Below, piece after piece: positions 16,674 to 26,600 of a DNA stretch of 64,000 nt. The notes under the pieces are model-generated. The model was not told the origin of the DNA, searched no databases, and saw nothing but the letters and a program-made list of their open reading frames with translations. The stretch's first letter is position 1; every line of letters begins with the position of its first letter. Made by a program: the position numbers and the translations under genes. The DNA comes from AC2028 sp002373595. GTDB taxonomy: Bacteria > Bacillota > Clostridia > Lachnospirales > Lachnospiraceae. Location of the stretch: positions 1 through 64,000 of the forward strand of contig CAMOIX010000009.1 in the NCBI GenBank assembly GCA_946616365.1, in the 5' to 3' direction.

Positions 16674-19600
16674 ATGATCGATAAAACTCTGGAAAAAGTC
16701 AAAAAAGTACTCGAAGAGTATGATATCTACGAATACGCATACAGCATAATCGATTTTGACCGCCAGACGGTCTGCCCCGACAAGGGAATGACCGAATCCG
16801 GCGAGACTTGTGCGCGTCTTGAAGAGGTGATCTTCAATATCAAAAAGGATCCTTCTTTTATCGAAGACATAAATTATCTCTATGAAAACAGAAATGAGCT
16901 GGGTGAATTCGACAGGGCAGCGATAGAGAGGCTGAGACTTGAATTCGTTCGCCGCAAGAATATCACTCCCGAGATGGCCGCAGACTCCGAGAGAATAAAG
17001 AATGCCGCATGGATAGCCTGGAATGAGGCGAGGGCTGCGGATGATTTCAGGATCTTTGAGAAACCTCTCGAAAAACTTGTAGAAAACGAAAAGGCAAGGG
17101 TGATGCTCTGGGATACGACTGATGATCCGCAGACAGCAAAGCTCTCTGCATATGAGCGTATGCTCGATGAGCACGAGGACGGGATGAGACAGAGCGATAT
17201 AGACGCCCTGTTTGAGCCGGCGGCACAGCGTATTTCCGAGCTTATCAGACATATCAAAGAAAGCCCCGTTATGATCAGGAGGGATTTCCTTTCGAGACGT
17301 GTAACGGGAGATCAGCAGCGTCAGATGACGGTCTATCTTCTCAGCCTCCTGGGATTTGATTTCTCGAGGGGGACGTATACCACATCCGAGCACCCCTTCA
17401 TGAACCGCGTGGGACGCGATGATATACGTGTCACGACACATTTCTATGACGACAATTTCATATCCGGTATGTACTCGATCATTCATGAGTGCGGACATGC
17501 GCTCTTTGAACAGCTCCAGCCCAGGGAGAATCAGAATGCTCATCTTGATGTAAAGACCATGGGCCAGCACGAATCGGTCTCCAGGATGTATGAGAATATC
17601 ATAGGCAGATCTAAGGACTTCATCGGTCTCATTTATCCCAAGGTCTGCGAGATCTTTCCTCAGGTCATGTATGATGTTACCGCCGAGGATCTCTATGAGG
17701 CAGTCAATATTGCAGAGCCTTCTCTTATAAGGACTGAGGCTGACGAGCTGACTTATACTCTCCATATCGTTATTCGTTATGAGATAGAAAAGAGACTCAT
17801 AGACGGAGATCTCAAAGTATCCGAAATACCCGCTCTATGGAAGAAACTCTATAAGGACTATCTTGGCATAGAGCCGTCGGGAGACTTTGACGGTGCGTTG
17901 CAGGATGTGCACTGGACCTCTGATTTTGGCTATTTCCCCGCATATGCGCTGGGCAATTTCTACGGTGCTATGTATTACAACAGGATGTGCGGGGAGATAG
18001 ATGTACCCGGTCTTATCAGAGCCGGAGACTTCACTGCCATCAATAAATGGATGAGCGACAATGTCTTCGTGCGCGCGGACAGGCTCACACCCCGCGAATG
18101 GATAAAGGATATAACGGGCAGGGATCTTACGGCCGATGATTTCCTTGATTATCTCGATAAGAAGTATTCGGAAGTATATATGCTCGCAAAGCAGACCGAT
18201 GAGAATGCGAGATTTGAAGGATATGTGAGGAGCATGGCGAGGGTCAGGCTTTTGTCGTCACCTCTTCTCGACAACCTTGGGTCTGCGGAGGATTACGGAC
18301 GCCTTCTGATCGAGAATTTCATGGATATCAGAGGTATAGCGGGAGATAACCGCGATGTCATGAGAGAGTTCTTCGAGCCGATACTTGACTCGGACGATGA
18401 ACTCCCTGATGAGATGATCGAAGCCATTCGTGAGATGAATGCGGGACTGCAGGATGCGTTCAAGGCATCTCAGCTCGATGTCCCCATGGTCTCTCTTTTC
18501 TCCGACAGACTTAAGAAGGATGCGATCAAAAAAGGAGACGAGGCTTATCTCATAAAACAGCTCGACAGCGAGATCGAGAATTGCTATTTCATGATAAATA
18601 TTTCCACGAGGATCTTCGGATACCCTCAGGTGGCCGATCACTTCAGAGAGAAGGGCATCAAGGCTTTTAATGAGATCATCGGATACCTCGAAAAAGACAG
18701 ATTTGAGAAACTGGACGAGGAATGCCGGGAGATCGTTATTATCAATTCCAGATACGGACAGCTCCTCTATGAGGATATGTCAAAGGTACCTGAGGAGAGA
18801 AATGAATGGCGCCTTAAGGTGCTCAGGAGATCCGAAGAAGTATCGAACGACCCGTGGTATCGCGAGCGCGTGCCCGAGATGGACTGGAACCGTCAAAAGT
18901 ACAAGATCCATGAGTATTTCTCAATGATGGGAGTGGATGACAATGCGATAGGCCTCACCCGTAAGCAGCTCGAAGAAACCGCCACGCATGCCGATGCTCT
19001 CATGAAGATGTATGAGCAGGATCCCGATATCGTGCTAAAATACACATATCCGGAGTACATCCAAAAGATACATGCGATCAACCATCATAACCTCGGTGAG
19101 ATAAGCAATACAGAGTTCATAGAGAGGATCGAGAAGCTCCATGAGAGCGCTGATCCCATGGATTATACAGACAAGGGTATCGACAAAAATGTATCCATGC
19201 CCATAGAGATGCTCCTCGCCTATGCCAAGACAGACTACGGCGAGAGAGGCAAGGATCACATCAGGAACCTGTACAGATCGGTAATATCCTATGCATTCCA
19301 TATGCCCAAGATGGGGCTTTTGGGATCACTTCTCGGCGATTATGCCGTGATCCTGGATAACTATATAGAGGTGCCGGGAAGCCTGACTTTTGAGGAGATG
19401 GGGATGCAGTCGTTTGCGGCTTTCCATCCTCCGACATATGTCCACTCAAATATGGTCGCGCATATAAGCTCATGCCTTGCAGAGAACCTCATCCGCAGAC
19501 GCCCCGATCTTTTTGTCGGAATATGCGGATGCGACAGCGAGGCGGAAGTGACTGCTGCGGCACAGAGAATAGCGGATTTTGTATATCATGCGGCGCTGTG

Positions 19601-20096
19601 CCACGATTTCGGAAAGCTCTGCATCATGGATACCATATTCATCTACGGACGTAAGCTTCTCGATCATGAATTCGAGACGATCAAATACCATCCGCTCATA
19701 GGTTACAACATGCTTAAAAAGCATGAATCCACTGCGGAGTATGCGGATATAGCGCTGGGACATCATATCTGGTACGACGGGACCCGGGGATATCCGGATG
19801 AGTTCGATATCAGGAACAGCCTGTACAAGACGGTGATAGATATCGTCGAATGTGCGGACTGCATGGATGCAGCGACAGATACGGTGGGAAGGAGCTATAC
19901 CAGTGGCAAGACTCTCGAGGAGTTTACCGCGGAAGTAAGAGCCGCCGCCGGCACCAGATATGCCCCGTATATAGCGGATCTGATCGAAGAGGAGGCTGTT
20001 GCGGACGATCTTTCATATCTGCTCAGCGAGGGACGCAAGGAGATCTATCGCAAGACTTATATGCTGCTTAAATCCGTTCAGGAAAAGACTGAATAA
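16674..20096 (+). CDS. M32 carboxypeptidase fused to a divergent HD-GYP protein
   Basis: A 1140-residue two-enzyme protein. Residues 1 to about 500 form a complete M32 (Taq-type) metallocarboxypeptidase: zinc site HECGH at 271-275, third ligand Glu300 in QHESVSRMYEN, and the C-terminal block FLDYLDKKYSEVYML that normally ends the family. The remaining 640 residues match the whole protein encoded at 7630-9525, including its helical N-terminal part, and end in an HD-GYP core with HDFGK (His977-Asp978), GHHIWYDGTRGYP and ADCMDAATDTVGRSY. Thus peptide trimming and a putative nucleotide-signalling phosphodiesterase are joined. ATG 16674 has no Shine-Dalgarno; TATACT ends nine bases before it, so translation may be leaderless. 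No internal frameshift is seen at the junction. Confidence 0.85.
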   Translation: MIDKTLEKVKKVLEEYDIYEYAYSIIDFDRQTVCPDKGMTESGETCARLEEVIFNIKKDPSFIEDINYLYENRNELGEFDRAAIERLRLEFVRRKNITPEMAADSERIKNAAWIAWNEARAADDFRIFEKPLEKLVENEKARVMLWDTTDDPQTAKLSAYERMLDEHEDGMRQSDIDALFEPAAQRISELIRHIKESPVMIRRDFLSRRVTGDQQRQMTVYLLSLLGFDFSRGTYTTSEHPFMNRVGRDDIRVTTHFYDDNFISGMYSIIHECGHALFEQLQPRENQNAHLDVKTMGQHESVSRMYENIIGRSKDFIGLIYPKVCEIFPQVMYDVTAEDLYEAVNIAEPSLIRTEADELTYTLHIVIRYEIEKRLIDGDLKVSEIPALWKKLYKDYLGIEPSGDFDGALQDVHWTSDFGYFPAYALGNFYGAMYYNRMCGEIDVPGLIRAGDFTAINKWMSDNVFVRADRLTPREWIKDITGRDLTADDFLDYLDKKYSEVYMLAKQTDENARFEGYVRSMARVRLLSSPLLDNLGSAEDYGRLLIENFMDIRGIAGDNRDVMREFFEPILDSDDELPDEMIEAIREMNAGLQDAFKASQLDVPMVSLFSDRLKKDAIKKGDEAYLIKQLDSEIENCYFMINISTRIFGYPQVADHFREKGIKAFNEIIGYLEKDRFEKLDEECREIVIINSRYGQLLYEDMSKVPEERNEWRLKVLRRSEEVSNDPWYRERVPEMDWNRQKYKIHEYFSMMGVDDNAIGLTRKQLEETATHADALMKMYEQDPDIVLKYTYPEYIQKIHAINHHNLGEISNTEFIERIEKLHESADPMDYTDKGIDKNVSMPIEMLLAYAKTDYGERGKDHIRNLYRSVISYAFHMPKMGLLGSLLGDYAVILDNYIEVPGSLTFEEMGMQSFAAFHPPTYVHSNMVAHISSCLAENLIRRRPDLFVGICGCDSEAEVTAAAQRIADFVYHAALCHDFGKLCIMDTIFIYGRKLLDHEFETIKYHPLIGYNMLKKHESTAEYADIALGHHIWYDGTRGYPDEFDIRNSLYKTVIDIVECADCMDAATDTVGRSYTSGKTLEEFTAEVRAAAGTRYAPYIADLIEEEAVADDLSYLLSEGRKEIYRKTYMLLKSVQEKTE

Positions 20097-20120
20097 AGTC
20101 TAAAGAAATACTAAATATCC

Positions 20121-20149
20121 TTGAATATTGAGTATCGGAATTATATAAT
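20121..20149 (+). promoter_or_regulatory. Sigma-A promoter of rubrerythrin
   Basis: TTGAAT (20121-20126), a 17-base spacer and a perfect TATAAT (20144-20149) precede the rubrerythrin start by 70 bases. Confidence 0.8.
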
Positions 20150-20218
20150 TTACTGTGTGTTTTAAGCGGAGGGATTACCTCTTCGCGAGATTTTTATATA
20201 AGAAAAGGAGTTTTTGTT

Positions 20219-20761
20219 ATGGCAGAGAACAAGTACGCCGGAACCAAGACCGAACAGAATCTTCAGGCTGCATTTGCAGGAGAATCACAGGCCAGGAACA
20301 AGTACACTTACTTTGCTTCCGTTGCCAGGAAGGAAGGATTTGAGCAGATCTCCGAGATCTTCTTAAAGACCGCCGACAACGAGAAAGAGCACGCCAAGAT
20401 GTGGTTCAAAGAGCTCGGAGGCATCGGGACCACTCCCGAGAATCTGACCGCGGCCGCTGAGGGAGAGAACTTCGAGTGGACCGATATGTACGAGGATTTT
20501 GCCAAGACTGCCGAAGAGGAAGGCTTCAAGGCTCTCGCGGTCAAGTTCCGCATGGTCGCTGCCATCGAGAAGCGTCATGAGGAGAGATACAGAGCACTCC
20601 TTAAGAATATCGAGATGCAGGAAGTATTCAAGAAGAGCGAAGTCAAGGTTTGGGAGTGCCGTAACTGCGGACATATCGTGGTAGGCACCGACGCACCTGC
20701 GGCATGCCCCGTATGTGCACATCCCCAGTCGTTCTTTGAAGTAAGCGCTGAAAATTATTAA
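20219..20761 (+). CDS. Rubrerythrin
   Basis: A 180-residue non-haem iron protein that reduces hydrogen peroxide in anaerobes. The ferritin-like diiron domain spans residues 1-135, with ligands in FAGESQARNKY, TADNEKEHAKMW and AIEKRHEERY. The rubredoxin-like centre is at the C-terminus, with CRNCG and CPVCAHPQ. Both sites are intact. AAAAGGAG lies eight bases before the ATG. It is followed after 15 bases by the YhaO-like nuclease gene, so peroxide defence and DNA repair may be expressed together; this is inference from spacing. Confidence 0.95.
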   Translation: MAENKYAGTKTEQNLQAAFAGESQARNKYTYFASVARKEGFEQISEIFLKTADNEKEHAKMWFKELGGIGTTPENLTAAAEGENFEWTDMYEDFAKTAEEEGFKALAVKFRMVAAIEKRHEERYRALLKNIEMQEVFKKSEVKVWECRNCGHIVVGTDAPAACPVCAHPQSFFEVSAENY

Positions 20762-20776
20762 TTTCCCGGAGGAAAC

Positions 20777-21877
20777 ATGAAACTTATTCACATGGCGGAT
20801 CTTCATCTGGATTCCAAGCTTGATGCCAATCTGCCCAAGGACAAAGTAGGAATCAGGAAAAACGAGCTCCTTCATAACTTTGAAAGAGTATTCGAGTACG
20901 CAGTTGAAGAAAAAGTAAATGTCGTACTTATCGCGGGAGACCTTTTTGATACCGGTCGTATCACCCGCACTACGAGGGATGTTGTTTACGAGACTGTTCG
21001 CAAACATCCCGAGATTCAGGTCTATTATCTCAGAGGCAATCACGACAGCTATCAGGCTGCAGTCGAGGATCTTCCCGAGAATATGCACCTCTTTGCAGAG
21101 ACATGGGCATCTTACGAGCTCGGAGACAACGGCTCCGGCAAGAAAGTAATGCTTTACGGTATTGAACTCGACAGGAACAATACCGGAGTCGCATCTGCGG
21201 CGCTTCACACACAGGAGAACGATATCAATATCGTAATGCTCCACGGCCAGCAGACCGAGTACAGCGCAGGCGACCAGGCAGAGACTATACATGTCAAGAA
21301 GTTCGCTTCCAAGAATATCGATTACATGGCACTCGGCCATGTTCACAAGTATCAGAGAGACGAGATCGATTCCAGAGGAATCTGGTGCTATCCCGGATGC
21401 CTCGAGGGCAGAGGATTTGACGAGCCCGGCGAGCACGGATTCGTAGTACTCGAGACCGAAGGAAACAAGATCAAAGATACTTTTGTTCCTTTTGCGAAGA
21501 GAAAGATCTTTGATTGCAAGATCGATATATCCGGACTCAAGGATGCGATCGAGATATCGGACAAGATCTCAAAGGCTCTTAAGGGAGAAGGCTGCAACGG
21601 TGATGACATCCTCAAAGTAACTCTCACCGGAGAGGTCGATCCCGAGAGCGATATCAATACTTCATACCTCAATGAGAGGTTCAAGAATGAGTATTTCTTC
21701 ATCAAGATCAAGGACGATACACGTTCCAGGATCGACTTCTCGGGATATGACGGAGACCTTTCACTTAAGGGTGAAGCGGTAAGAGGTATCGCAGATCTCG
21801 ATATGAGCGACGAGAGAAAGAGCGATATTTTGAGAATAATAACCAGAGCACTTAACGGGGAAAAACTTGAAAGATGA
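20777..21877 (+). CDS. SbcD/Mre11-like nuclease (YhaO type)
   Basis: A 366-residue metallophosphoesterase of the Mre11/SbcD class that cuts DNA ends together with an SMC-like ATPase. Metal-binding motifs run in order: MADLHLDSK at residue 6, AGDLFDTG, LRGNHDSYQ and ALGHVHKYQ. The C-terminal 120 residues resemble the accessory domain of Bacillus YhaO more than that of E. coli SbcD. The stop overlaps the start of the ATPase gene (ATGA at 21874), the usual arrangement for the pair. RBS GGAGG at 20766. Confidence 0.88.
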   Translation: MKLIHMADLHLDSKLDANLPKDKVGIRKNELLHNFERVFEYAVEEKVNVVLIAGDLFDTGRITRTTRDVVYETVRKHPEIQVYYLRGNHDSYQAAVEDLPENMHLFAETWASYELGDNGSGKKVMLYGIELDRNNTGVASAALHTQENDINIVMLHGQQTEYSAGDQAETIHVKKFASKNIDYMALGHVHKYQRDEIDSRGIWCYPGCLEGRGFDEPGEHGFVVLETEGNKIKDTFVPFAKRKIFDCKIDISGLKDAIEISDKISKALKGEGCNGDDILKVTLTGEVDPESDINTSYLNERFKNEYFFIKIKDDTRSRIDFSGYDGDLSLKGEAVRGIADLDMSDERKSDILRIITRALNGEKLER

Positions 21878-24588
21878 AAATCATTAGAATTCACATTGAC
21901 AATTTCGGAAAGCTCTCCGGCCTGGACAAGGATTTTTCCGAAGGCATGAACAGCATAATGGAGGATAACGGATGGGGCAAGAGTACGCTCTGTTCATTCC
22001 TTCGTGTCATGTTCTACGGCTTTGAGGGTACCTCAAAGAGAGACAGTGTCCAGAACGAGAGAAGGAGATATACTCCCTGGAACAATCAGACATTCGGCGG
22101 AAGCGTTGAGTTTGAAGCAGACGGCAAGAGATACCTCCTCACCAGGACTTTCGGAAAGAAGGACTCCGAGGATGTTTCGGATCTGAAATATGCGGACACC
22201 AAGCTCCCCGTTCCTTCGATAGACGCTTCGTGCTGCGGAATGAAATTCTTTGAGATGGACAGAGAGTCCTTCTCACATTCGGCATTCATTTCACAGGCAC
22301 AGAGTAATGTATACTCTTCGACTGACGGCATCAGCGCCAAGATCTCCAATCTCTACGGTATATCCGCAGATATGAGCAACTATGACAGCGCGATCACGAG
22401 ACTTGAGGAAGCTATCAATGCCATGACTCCGAGACGCGCTACCGGTAAGATCGCCAGAACGAAAGAACAGATGGATTCCGTCAAGGGTGTTCTCCTGCAG
22501 AAAGCTACTCTTGATGATGTTATGAAGAAATACCAGAGTGAGGAAGATGCGTTCTCCGACGAGTTTAACGGACTTAGGAAGAGCATCGACGAGACCAAGA
22601 TATTAAGAGAGAGAATGGGCACCTTCCATACCATGATCGAGAAGAAGGAGAAGATCCTTACTTTGAGAGAGGATGTAAGGGCTAACGAGGAGATCCTCAA
22701 GAACGCCAGAGACGTACTTGGCGGAGTGATCCCCAGTGACGAAGACTTAAGGAGACTCACCGCTGAGAATGATGCTCTCGAGCACCTCATGGGTCAGCAC
22801 GAGAATGCAACCCTCACCGATGAACAGAAAGTCAGACTTGAGGAACTCGAGAAGATCCACACCGTAGTACCCGACACCGAAGAGATCGACCGGATGCTCG
22901 TAGTAACGGGACGTGCCGAGAAGCTCAAGGAGGAGATGGGCAAGGATGCTCTCTCCGGCGCCGAGGAGAAGAAGTACCTCATCGGAGAGAAGAGATACGG
23001 AGAGAACCCTGACTTTGCAGATAAGCTTTCCAAGGCCAATAAGAACTGGGACGAGTATATAGGCCTTCAGAAGACCGTCAAGGAGAATACTCAGGAGATA
23101 GAGAATCTCACCGAGACGATCAACGATCAGGAAGCTCAGAAAGATGCAAGAGCCAAGAAGGCTAAGAAGACGAGAGGAAAGTTTATACTGTTTGCGGTAA
23201 TTCTCATTGCCGCTGCCGGATATATGTTCGTTATGAAGCACAGCACCGGCGGAGCGATAGGACTTGGCATACCCGCACTCATCCTGCTGGTACTTGGCTT
23301 CACCTTCAAGAAGAAAGAAGAAGTCGTATGCCTCGAGGAGAAGAAGAAGGTCAAGGCTCTCGAAGAGGATATGCAGTACGCTAACAGCAAGTCCGACGGT
23401 ATGATCAAGAGGATCGTAGACTTCCTCAAGGAGACCGAGGAGCTTTCGAAGGATATCGATGACAGCGACAGAGATCATGATTATTCCGACGGAAAGAGCG
23501 TAAGAGCAGACCTCGTAGTGATGAAGAGAGAGTATGAGGAGTACCTCACTCTCAAAGAAAGATATGATAAGTTCCGGGAACTCGGTCAGTATGAGGAGTA
23601 CGATGTACACCTTAATAAAGTAAGAGAGTTCCTTGCAAATGCCGGATGCGATGTGCCTTCGAGCGACAGTGAGCTCGATGATGCACTTCATCTCTTAAGG
23701 AGAGAGATCCTCGAGATGAATCAGCTCCGTGCGGCAGCAGGCTCTGAGATGTCCTTTGAGGAGAGAGTAGCACTCGACAGGAATAAGCTCGTTTCCGATA
23801 TCAAGAGCTTCGATCCCAAGGGAATAACCGATAGCATTGAAGGATATGCAGACAAGATCGATGCCATCAGATCCGCTCAGGTCAAGGTTAGAACCTCCGA
23901 AGAGAACCTCACCAAGGCTCAGAAGATCCTTAAGGATATGGAGGATCAGACCGAGAATCTCGATGAAGTAATGGCTATCAAGCGTATGGGTGACGAGATC
24001 TCGGTTGAGGAAGCCGATGAGCGTATCGCCAAGTATATGGAGAGACAGCAGGAACTCGCCGAGAAGATGAACGATCTCTCCGCACAGATGGATGAGACCG
24101 CCAGACAGCTCGAGGAGCTCGGAGAGTCCGAGGCAGAGCTTGAGAGACTTCAGGAGTCCTACGATGAGGATATGAAGTACTTCGACGACCTCGAGATGGC
24201 CAAGAAGGTGCTCGAGGATGCCAAGATCAGCCTACAGAAGGGTTATCTGGCACCTCTCAAGAATGCATTTGATAAGTATTACACCAAGCTCACCGGAGAG
24301 AATGCAGACGATGTAATGATCGACGCGAGATACGATATCAGCATCAAGCGTGAGGGCCAGTACCGCGATCCTTCGTCCCTCAGCTCCGGATATCAGGATC
24401 TCATCGGACTCTGCATGAGAATGGCTTATGTAGACGCAATGTTCAAGTCCGAGAAGCCCTTCCTCGTATTCGATGATCCCTTCGTCAACCTCGACTCCGA
24501 CAAGACCGCACAGGGCATGGAGCTCCTCGCAGACATATCGAAGGAATACCAGATCGTATACTTCACCTGCCACGCGAGCAGAACCTGA
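21874..24588 (+). CDS. SbcC/YhaN-like AAA ATPase with central membrane helices
   Basis: The 904-residue partner of the YhaO-like nuclease. The N-terminal ATPase lobe has Walker A DNGWGKST around residue 35. Long coiled coils rich in Glu/Lys fill residues 180-430 and 490-780. The C-terminal lobe carries the signature LSSGYQDLIGL and Walker B FLVFDDPFVNLD. Two adjacent hydrophobic segments (FILFAVILIAAAGYMFVM and GIPALILLVLGFTF, about residues 430-480) sit at the coiled-coil tip where SbcC/Rad50 has its zinc hook. This is a feature of the YhaN subgroup and implies membrane tethering of the repair complex. It ends at the terminator 24615-24644. Confidence 0.87.
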   Translation: MKIIRIHIDNFGKLSGLDKDFSEGMNSIMEDNGWGKSTLCSFLRVMFYGFEGTSKRDSVQNERRRYTPWNNQTFGGSVEFEADGKRYLLTRTFGKKDSEDVSDLKYADTKLPVPSIDASCCGMKFFEMDRESFSHSAFISQAQSNVYSSTDGISAKISNLYGISADMSNYDSAITRLEEAINAMTPRRATGKIARTKEQMDSVKGVLLQKATLDDVMKKYQSEEDAFSDEFNGLRKSIDETKILRERMGTFHTMIEKKEKILTLREDVRANEEILKNARDVLGGVIPSDEDLRRLTAENDALEHLMGQHENATLTDEQKVRLEELEKIHTVVPDTEEIDRMLVVTGRAEKLKEEMGKDALSGAEEKKYLIGEKRYGENPDFADKLSKANKNWDEYIGLQKTVKENTQEIENLTETINDQEAQKDARAKKAKKTRGKFILFAVILIAAAGYMFVMKHSTGGAIGLGIPALILLVLGFTFKKKEEVVCLEEKKKVKALEEDMQYANSKSDGMIKRIVDFLKETEELSKDIDDSDRDHDYSDGKSVRADLVVMKREYEEYLTLKERYDKFRELGQYEEYDVHLNKVREFLANAGCDVPSSDSELDDALHLLRREILEMNQLRAAAGSEMSFEERVALDRNKLVSDIKSFDPKGITDSIEGYADKIDAIRSAQVKVRTSEENLTKAQKILKDMEDQTENLDEVMAIKRMGDEISVEEADERIAKYMERQQELAEKMNDLSAQMDETARQLEELGESEAELERLQESYDEDMKYFDDLEMAKKVLEDAKISLQKGYLAPLKNAFDKYYTKLTGENADDVMIDARYDISIKREGQYRDPSSLSSGYQDLIGLCMRMAYVDAMFKSEKPFLVFDDPFVNLDSDKTAQGMELLADISKEYQIVYFTCHASRT

Positions 24589-24614
24589 GGATCGGACAGA
24601 TAAAAACAATGAGA

Positions 24615-24644
24615 AACGCTCCGGAGAGATCCGGAGCGTTTTTT
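24615..24644 (+). terminator. Rho-independent terminator after the YhaN-like gene
   Basis: An 11-bp stem, AACGCTCCGGA (24615-24625) and TCCGGAGCGTT (24630-24640), with GAGA loop and T run. Confidence 0.9.
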
Positions 24645-24720
24645 AGTCGCTGAATATTTTCGTAAGGAATCCGTGAAAAATTTGTCAAAAAGATGATATA
24701 ATAACTCTTGGAGGCTTGTT

Positions 24721-26586
24721 ATGAAGGGTAATAAGAGAACAGTTGCACTTTGCACTTCGAGAGTATTTGACCCACAGACGCACTGTTTTATCGAAAAACT
24801 TAATGAGCGTGTAAAAAAGCATAAAGCCAGATTGTGGATCTATGCTCTTAATGCGGATGTTTATTGGGATGATGAGCAGTTGTCGGCTGAGGCTGACGTA
24901 TTTGACTATGTCAGATATGAATATATAGACATACTCATCTATATGGATGAGAAGATCAAGAGTCATCGTATTGCCAATAATATAATAAGCAATGCGCTTA
25001 AGAAGAAGATCCCGGTCATAGTGATTGACGGAAACTATGACAATGCCATATGCGTAAATTTCGATTACGCAAAAGGATTCGAAATCCTGATGAACCATCT
25101 CATCGAAGAGCACGGAGTGGATGATTTTCATCTGGTTTCAGGCATAAAGGGAAATACATTCTCGGATGAGAGAGAAGAAGTCTTTAAGAGAGTGCTCGGC
25201 GAGCATGAGATGCCATTTAACGAAGACATGATAAGCTATGGCGGATTCTGGGCAACACCGGCGCGTGAAGCGGCAGAGCGGCTTATACGCGAGGGGAGAC
25301 TTCCCAGGGCGATAGTGTGTGCCAATGACATCATGGCTATCAACGTCTGTGATGTCTTGAGAGAATCCGGAATAAAGATCCCTAAGGATGTGATCGTTAC
25401 GGGATATGACGGATTTGATGAAGTATATATTTCCAACCCTGCGATCACGACGGTTTCATGTGATATAGGATTACTTGCCGATGAGGCGGGAAGGGTTATA
25501 GACTCGATCCTTCTTGGAAACGAGGTTACAAATGGAGAACGCGGGGTCATCCCTGAACTCGTTCCTAATGAATCCTGTGGCTGCTTGAAATGCGAAGACA
25601 GGGGAAACAAAGTGGCTGTGGATCGTTTCAATACGACTGTCTACAGATACCAGGATGACATCAGAAATATCCATAATACAACGGGAAAGATGATGGTTGC
25701 CGATTCCAGGGATAAAGCCATCAGATGTATACCCCTCGATTTTGCAAAGTACATGTTCTGCGTAGTTAAGAAAGAGGTATTCTGCAAAGAAAAGAATTTC
25801 TTCCTGAACGATCTGGATGAAGAAGGATATCTGCTTGTTTATGATTCGGCAAAGCAGGATCCGGATATAAAGCCTTTTGAACTCGGAGAGATAGCTCCGA
25901 GGTTAGAAGAAATGTCGCAGGCAGGATATCCTCTGATCTTCCAGGCACTCGATTATATGGGCAAGTCTTTTGGATATGCATGCTACTACTATCAGACATA
26001 TGACATAACCGAGTACGCCAAATCAGCCAGTGTAACGGATATGATAAGCACGGGCATAGGCGGATATGTTAATATGCGCTATCAGCAGTATCTGCTAACC
26101 AAAGTCGAGGAAGTATATAAGGTGGACGCTCTGACAGGCCTTTATAACAGACTGGCTTTCAGAGAGGCGTTTGAAAGTATGAAGAGCAATCCTGTCAATC
26201 ACGGTCATGACCTGACGGTTATCATGGCGGATCTTAACAGGCTTAAGGTTATAAATGATACACTTGGTCATGAAGCGGGAGATACAGCCATCGCAGCAGT
26301 CGCAACTGCGCTGAAAGAGAGTGTTCCGAATACTGCTGCATGTGTAAGGTTCGGCGGAGATGAATTGCTCGCATTTATCCCCGGTGTGTGTGATACTGAT
26401 GCTATACGATCGAGTATCAATGCGATCCTTGCAAAGAGATCCGAAGAGGAAGGATTTGGAATATCAGCAAGCTGTGGAGTCTATAGAACAGTTCTGACAC
26501 CTGAACTTACATTTGAAGAGGCCCTTCGCAACGTTGATAAACAGATGTATATCGAGAAAGAAAAATCAAGAGTTGCGAGATCGTAG
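24721..26586 (+). CDS. LacI-type ligand sensor fused to a diguanylate cyclase
   Basis: A 621-residue cytoplasmic protein. Residues 1 to about 290 follow the periplasmic-binding-protein fold of LacI regulators (RTVALCTSRVFD, VIVIDGNYDNAICVNFDYAKG, AIVCANDIMAINV, VTGYDGFDEV, ITTVSCDIG) but lack any helix-turn-helix. A middle segment of about 150 residues contains CGCLKC and a possible sensor. The C-terminal GGDEF domain begins at VDALTGLYNRLAF and has RFGGDEL in the active loop, Leu replacing Phe, which is compatible with activity. It is predicted to make c-di-GMP in response to a small cytoplasmic ligand. No signal peptide or membrane helix is seen. TATAAT at 24697-24702 is a likely -10; RBS GGAGG at 24710. 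Confidence 0.82.
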   Translation: MKGNKRTVALCTSRVFDPQTHCFIEKLNERVKKHKARLWIYALNADVYWDDEQLSAEADVFDYVRYEYIDILIYMDEKIKSHRIANNIISNALKKKIPVIVIDGNYDNAICVNFDYAKGFEILMNHLIEEHGVDDFHLVSGIKGNTFSDEREEVFKRVLGEHEMPFNEDMISYGGFWATPAREAAERLIREGRLPRAIVCANDIMAINVCDVLRESGIKIPKDVIVTGYDGFDEVYISNPAITTVSCDIGLLADEAGRVIDSILLGNEVTNGERGVIPELVPNESCGCLKCEDRGNKVAVDRFNTTVYRYQDDIRNIHNTTGKMMVADSRDKAIRCIPLDFAKYMFCVVKKEVFCKEKNFFLNDLDEEGYLLVYDSAKQDPDIKPFELGEIAPRLEEMSQAGYPLIFQALDYMGKSFGYACYYYQTYDITEYAKSASVTDMISTGIGGYVNMRYQQYLLTKVEEVYKVDALTGLYNRLAFREAFESMKSNPVNHGHDLTVIMADLNRLKVINDTLGHEAGDTAIAAVATALKESVPNTAACVRFGGDELLAFIPGVCDTDAIRSSINAILAKRSEEEGFGISASCGVYRTVLTPELTFEEALRNVDKQMYIEKEKSRVARS

Positions 26587-26600
26587 ATAACGGAGTAAGA

